Origin: Paenibacillus sp. FSL R5-0517
Lineage (GTDB): Bacteria > Bacillota > Bacilli > Paenibacillales > Paenibacillaceae
Length of the DNA: 64,000 nt
Assembly: GCF_037974355.1 (NCBI RefSeq)
Contig: NZ_CP150235.1
Span: 6,853,363 to 6,917,362 of the forward strand
Direction of reading: 5' to 3'
This document shows positions 61,586 to 64,000 of the stretch, in pieces; positions within the stretch are counted from its first letter, which is position 1; each line of letters opens with the position of its first letter. The notes under the pieces were generated by a model. That model was not told where the DNA came from, searched no databases, and worked only from the letters and a program-made list of their open reading frames with translations. Both the position numbers and the translations under genes were made by a program.

Positions 61586-63133
61586 ATGAACAACTATATG
61601 ATTGGGATCGATATTGGTACAACCAGTACCAAATCCGTGTTATTTACCGAGCAAGGCTCCGTTATCAGCACCTCAACGCAGGAATACCCTTTGTATACCC
61701 CTGCACCCGATGTTGCCGAACAGGACCCTGAAGAGATTGTACAAGCGGCCCTCCGCTCTGTCCGTGGAGTCATGGATCAGAGCGGTGTTGCTGCCGAGCA
61801 GATCCTGTTTGTATCCTGCAGCTCGGCTATGCATAGTGTCATTGCCATGGGACAGGATAACATGCCCTTAACCCGTTGCATCACCTGGGCGGATAATCGA
61901 AGTGCCGCATGGTCTGCCCAGCTGCAAGAGAATGGATTGGGGCATCCCATCTATCTGCGCACAGGTACGCCTATCCATCCCATGTCACCACTGACCAAAC
62001 TAATGTGGCTACGCCACGATGAACCTGAACTTTTCGAGCTCACAGCCAAATTTATTTCGATTAAAGAATATCTATTCTTCCGTCTATTCGGCCAATATGT
62101 CGTCGACCATTCCATCGCTTCCTGCACAGGCTTGCTCAATCTGGAACAATTGGACTGGGACGCGGAAGCCCTTGAGATTGCAGGCATTACACCAGACCAT
62201 CTCTCGAAGCTTGTACCCACAACACATATATTAGAAGGAATGAATTACGAATCGGCTGAAAAAATGGCTCTCTCCCCCTCCACACCCTTCGTTATTGGCG
62301 CAAGTGACGGGGTTTTATCCAATCTCGGCGTAAACGCCATTGAACCTGGTGTAGTTGCAGCAACCATTGGAACCAGCGGTGCCATTCGTACCGTCGTGGA
62401 CCGTCCTGTTACCGACCCAAAAGGTCGAACTTTCTGTTACGCCCTTACAGAGAATCTTTGGGTTATTGGTGGACCTGTGAATAACGGTGGCATGCTGTTT
62501 CGCTGGGTGCGGGATGAATTCGCCGCGTCTGAAGTGGAGACAGCGAAGCGACTTGGCATCAATTCCTATGATGTGCTGACCAAAATTGCCGAACGTGTCC
62601 GGCCAGGATCGGAAGGACTTCTGTTTCACCCCTACCTCTCGGGCGAACGTGCCCCATTGTGGAATCCGGATGCCCGTGGTTCCTTTTTTGGCTTAACACT
62701 CCATCATCAGAAAGAGCATATGATCCGTGCTGTCCTGGAAGGGGTTATTTTCAACCTATACACAGTACTGCTCGCCATGGAAGAACAGATTGGGCAGCCT
62801 ACCTCCATTCAAGCCACCGGTGGGTTTGCACGCTCACCTCTCTGGCGTCAGATGATGTCTGATATCTTCAATCAGGAAGTGGTTGTGCCCGAGAGCTTCG
62901 AAAGTTCCTGTCTGGGTGCTGTCGTACTTGGTTTGTATGCTACAGGGCGGATCAAATCGCTTCATGCCGTCTCTTCCATGGTGGGTACAACACATCGACA
63001 CACCCCTGTCAAAGAGAATGCTGCTATCTACCAAGAGCTGCTGCCCATCTTTATTCGGATCTCTCGCAAACTGGAAGAGGAATACGCAGATATCGCTGAA
63101 TTCCAGCGTAAGATGTCCATTTCCCGTCTCTAA
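61586..63133 (+). CDS. gntK: Gluconokinase (FGGY family)
   Basis: Phosphorylates gluconate to 6-phosphogluconate for the pentose phosphate pathway. The 515-residue FGGY kinase has the N-terminal YMIGIDIGTTSTKSVLF phosphate loop, the middle signature ITWADNRSA, PSTPFVIGASDGVLSNLG, ATIGTSGAIRT, SGERAPLWNPDARGSFFGL and the C-terminal ATGGFARSPLWRQMMSDIF. It follows GAGAAAGAAGG and lies 66 bp after gntP. No gntZ is seen between gntK and the terminator. Confidence 0.95.
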   Translation: MNNYMIGIDIGTTSTKSVLFTEQGSVISTSTQEYPLYTPAPDVAEQDPEEIVQAALRSVRGVMDQSGVAAEQILFVSCSSAMHSVIAMGQDNMPLTRCITWADNRSAAWSAQLQENGLGHPIYLRTGTPIHPMSPLTKLMWLRHDEPELFELTAKFISIKEYLFFRLFGQYVVDHSIASCTGLLNLEQLDWDAEALEIAGITPDHLSKLVPTTHILEGMNYESAEKMALSPSTPFVIGASDGVLSNLGVNAIEPGVVAATIGTSGAIRTVVDRPVTDPKGRTFCYALTENLWVIGGPVNNGGMLFRWVRDEFAASEVETAKRLGINSYDVLTKIAERVRPGSEGLLFHPYLSGERAPLWNPDARGSFFGLTLHHQKEHMIRAVLEGVIFNLYTVLLAMEEQIGQPTSIQATGGFARSPLWRQMMSDIFNQEVVVPESFESSCLGAVVLGLYATGRIKSLHAVSSMVGTTHRHTPVKENAAIYQELLPIFIRISRKLEEEYADIAEFQRKMSISRL

Positions 63134-63160
63134 ATCATCAATCCATACATTGTCCCTTCA

Positions 63161-63222
63161 GAACAAAAGAGGTTGTCCCACAAAACCAGTAATCGGGTTT
63201 TAGAGGGCAACCTCTTTTGTTA
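63161..63222 (+). terminator. Terminator of the gnt operon
   Basis: AACAAAAGAGGTTG and CAACCTCTTTTGTT form a 14-bp stem with a 30-nt loop containing an inner hairpin, with an A/T-rich flank. Confidence 0.85.
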
Positions 63223-63540
63223 TACACGTATAATCTATCCTTCCGAATCATATGATACATTCATAGCATTCTACTTCTATGTTTGAGCACCCGCTTACCT
63301 CTTTATTGCGGATAATTCACATTCCAGATCCCAAAATGAAGTCCTTTTAGTCCATTATTCTTCTACATCGCCGATCCAGAATTACCATCTGTTTAGAAAA
63401 TACACCCCTGATCCTGTTCAATGAATTGCATGAGTTTTCCCCCTCTTCATCACTATCCTGACATTAAATTCGTAGCTTTCACCATCGTTCCATTGCCATG
63501 AAAAAAGCGAGGTTGAGAGGTAACTCTTTTTCCGATCTCG
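63223..63540. other. Intergenic between gnt operon and oriC
   Basis: No gene. A C-rich then AT-rich segment, possibly the original dnaA upstream flank. The DnaA-box cluster begins at 63566. Confidence 0.4.
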
Positions 63541-63565
63541 ATCATGCTCCATGTTCACCTCACGG

Positions 63566-63856
63566 TTATCCACAGACAGGTTATTCACAAACGAAGAATA
63601 CTTTTACACACAATTTGGCATCATTGACGGATAACCTGTGTATAAAACATTTTTGGTTTTTGGGTCTTTCTGTCGAAAATTAAACAGTTTATAAACAATA
63701 TATTGTGTTGTGACTAAAAATTATACACAAGTTATTGAATTTGTGGATAAAATCACGCGATACGTTGAAATGCGGGGTTTCTTTTGCTATGATTGTATTA
63801 CTTTTGGATGTGAATATGTGATCTGACCCATAATATTATCAACAGCCTGTGGATAA
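63566..63856. other. oriC: DnaA-box cluster upstream of dnaA (oriC, right part)
   Basis: DnaA boxes: TTATCCACA at 63566-63574, TTATTCACA at 63581-63589, TTTTACACA at 63602-63610, reverse TTATACACA (TGTGTATAA) at 63637-63645, TTATACACA at 63721-63729, reverse TTATCCACA (TGTGGATAA) at 63742-63750 and again at 63848-63856. The intervening DNA is AT-rich (TTTATAAACAATATATTG), a candidate unwinding element. This is the dnaA-side origin region. Confidence 0.92.
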
Positions 63857-63984
63857 AGTTGTGAACAATTTTCCGTTGTTCATACTTTTTTTGTTTTTGA
63901 CCTGCGGGGGTTTGGGGATAAATTCAACAATATATCTCGTATTTCGACACTGCATCATGGCTTAAGCCACACTTGGAACATGTA

Positions 63985-63994
63985 AAAGGAGTGA
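63985..63994 (+). promoter_or_regulatory. Probable dnaA ribosome binding site
   Basis: AAAGGAGTGA lies 6 bp from the window end, just downstream of the DnaA-box cluster, so the first codon of dnaA is expected immediately beyond 64000. Confidence 0.7.
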
Positions 63995-64000
63995 CAGTCT

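Overview
The window is chromosomal DNA from a Gram-positive, spore-forming bacterium of the Bacillota, most likely a Paenibacillus. The evidence is gene order (rpmH, rnpA, yidC/spoIIIJ, jag, mnmE, mnmG, rsmG, noc, soj, spo0J, then rpsF-ssb-rpsR, the rplI-dnaB operon, purA and the walRK operon, as on the left of oriC in Bacillus relatives), a YyaC sporulation protein, SLH-domain and LCP cell-envelope proteins, parS sites, and strong GGAGG ribosome binding sites with frequent TTG and GTG starts. Nearly all genes lie on the minus strand because the window runs from about 64 kb away up to the replication origin. The last bases (about 63985-63994) look like the dnaA ribosome binding site, with dnaA just outside.

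Layout from left to right. (1) 1-2506 is accessory: a truncated SDR/epimerase gene, an AraC-type regulator and a degraded IS110-family transposase remnant. (2) 2840-5640 is a very AT-rich island holding a complete retron-like system: a phosphoribosyltransferase-like protein, a small winged-helix-like protein, a structured msr/msd RNA with matching a1/a2 repeats, and a retron reverse transcriptase. It abuts the 3' end of rlmH. (3) 5643-18000 is the cell-envelope homeostasis region: rlmH, a tiny CxxH/CxxC protein, a lipoprotein, HtrA, WalJ-WalI-WalH-WalK-WalR and an M23/G5/LysM peptidase. Two copies of a symmetric 195-bp intergenic repeat lie here, one inside the wal operon. (4) 18400-31300: a methyltransferase, a low-complexity membrane protein, purA, the dnaB-rplI-gdpP-DUF2232-MazG-like operon, a CBS protein, an LCP ligase and a DHA2 drug exporter. 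(5) 31485-42200: an SLH-anchored S9 peptidase, a penicillin-binding-protein-like carboxypeptidase lacking its catalytic serine, an oppDFBCA peptide importer and an M15 peptidase. (6) 42400-58660: rpsR-ssb-rpsF, yjzC, tRNA-Ser(CGA), DUF951, MscS, DUF3343, yyaC, DUF4446, a class V aminotransferase, parB-parA, noc, rsmG-mnmG-mnmE and jag-yidC-rnpA-rpmH. Two parS sites are present, one forming the core of a terminator hairpin.

(7) 58860-64000 is the origin. DnaA boxes form two clusters, next to rpmH (58879-58991) and next to the expected dnaA start (63566-63856). A complete gluconate operon (gntR-gntP-gntK) with its own GntR operators and a cre-like site lies between them, so the usual rpmH-dnaA intergenic origin is split by about 4.6 kb.

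The strongest accessory finding is the retron at 3016-5475. It has the hallmarks of the retron class whose effector is a PRTase-like protein (type III as I recall the published scheme) and is a good candidate anti-phage system.
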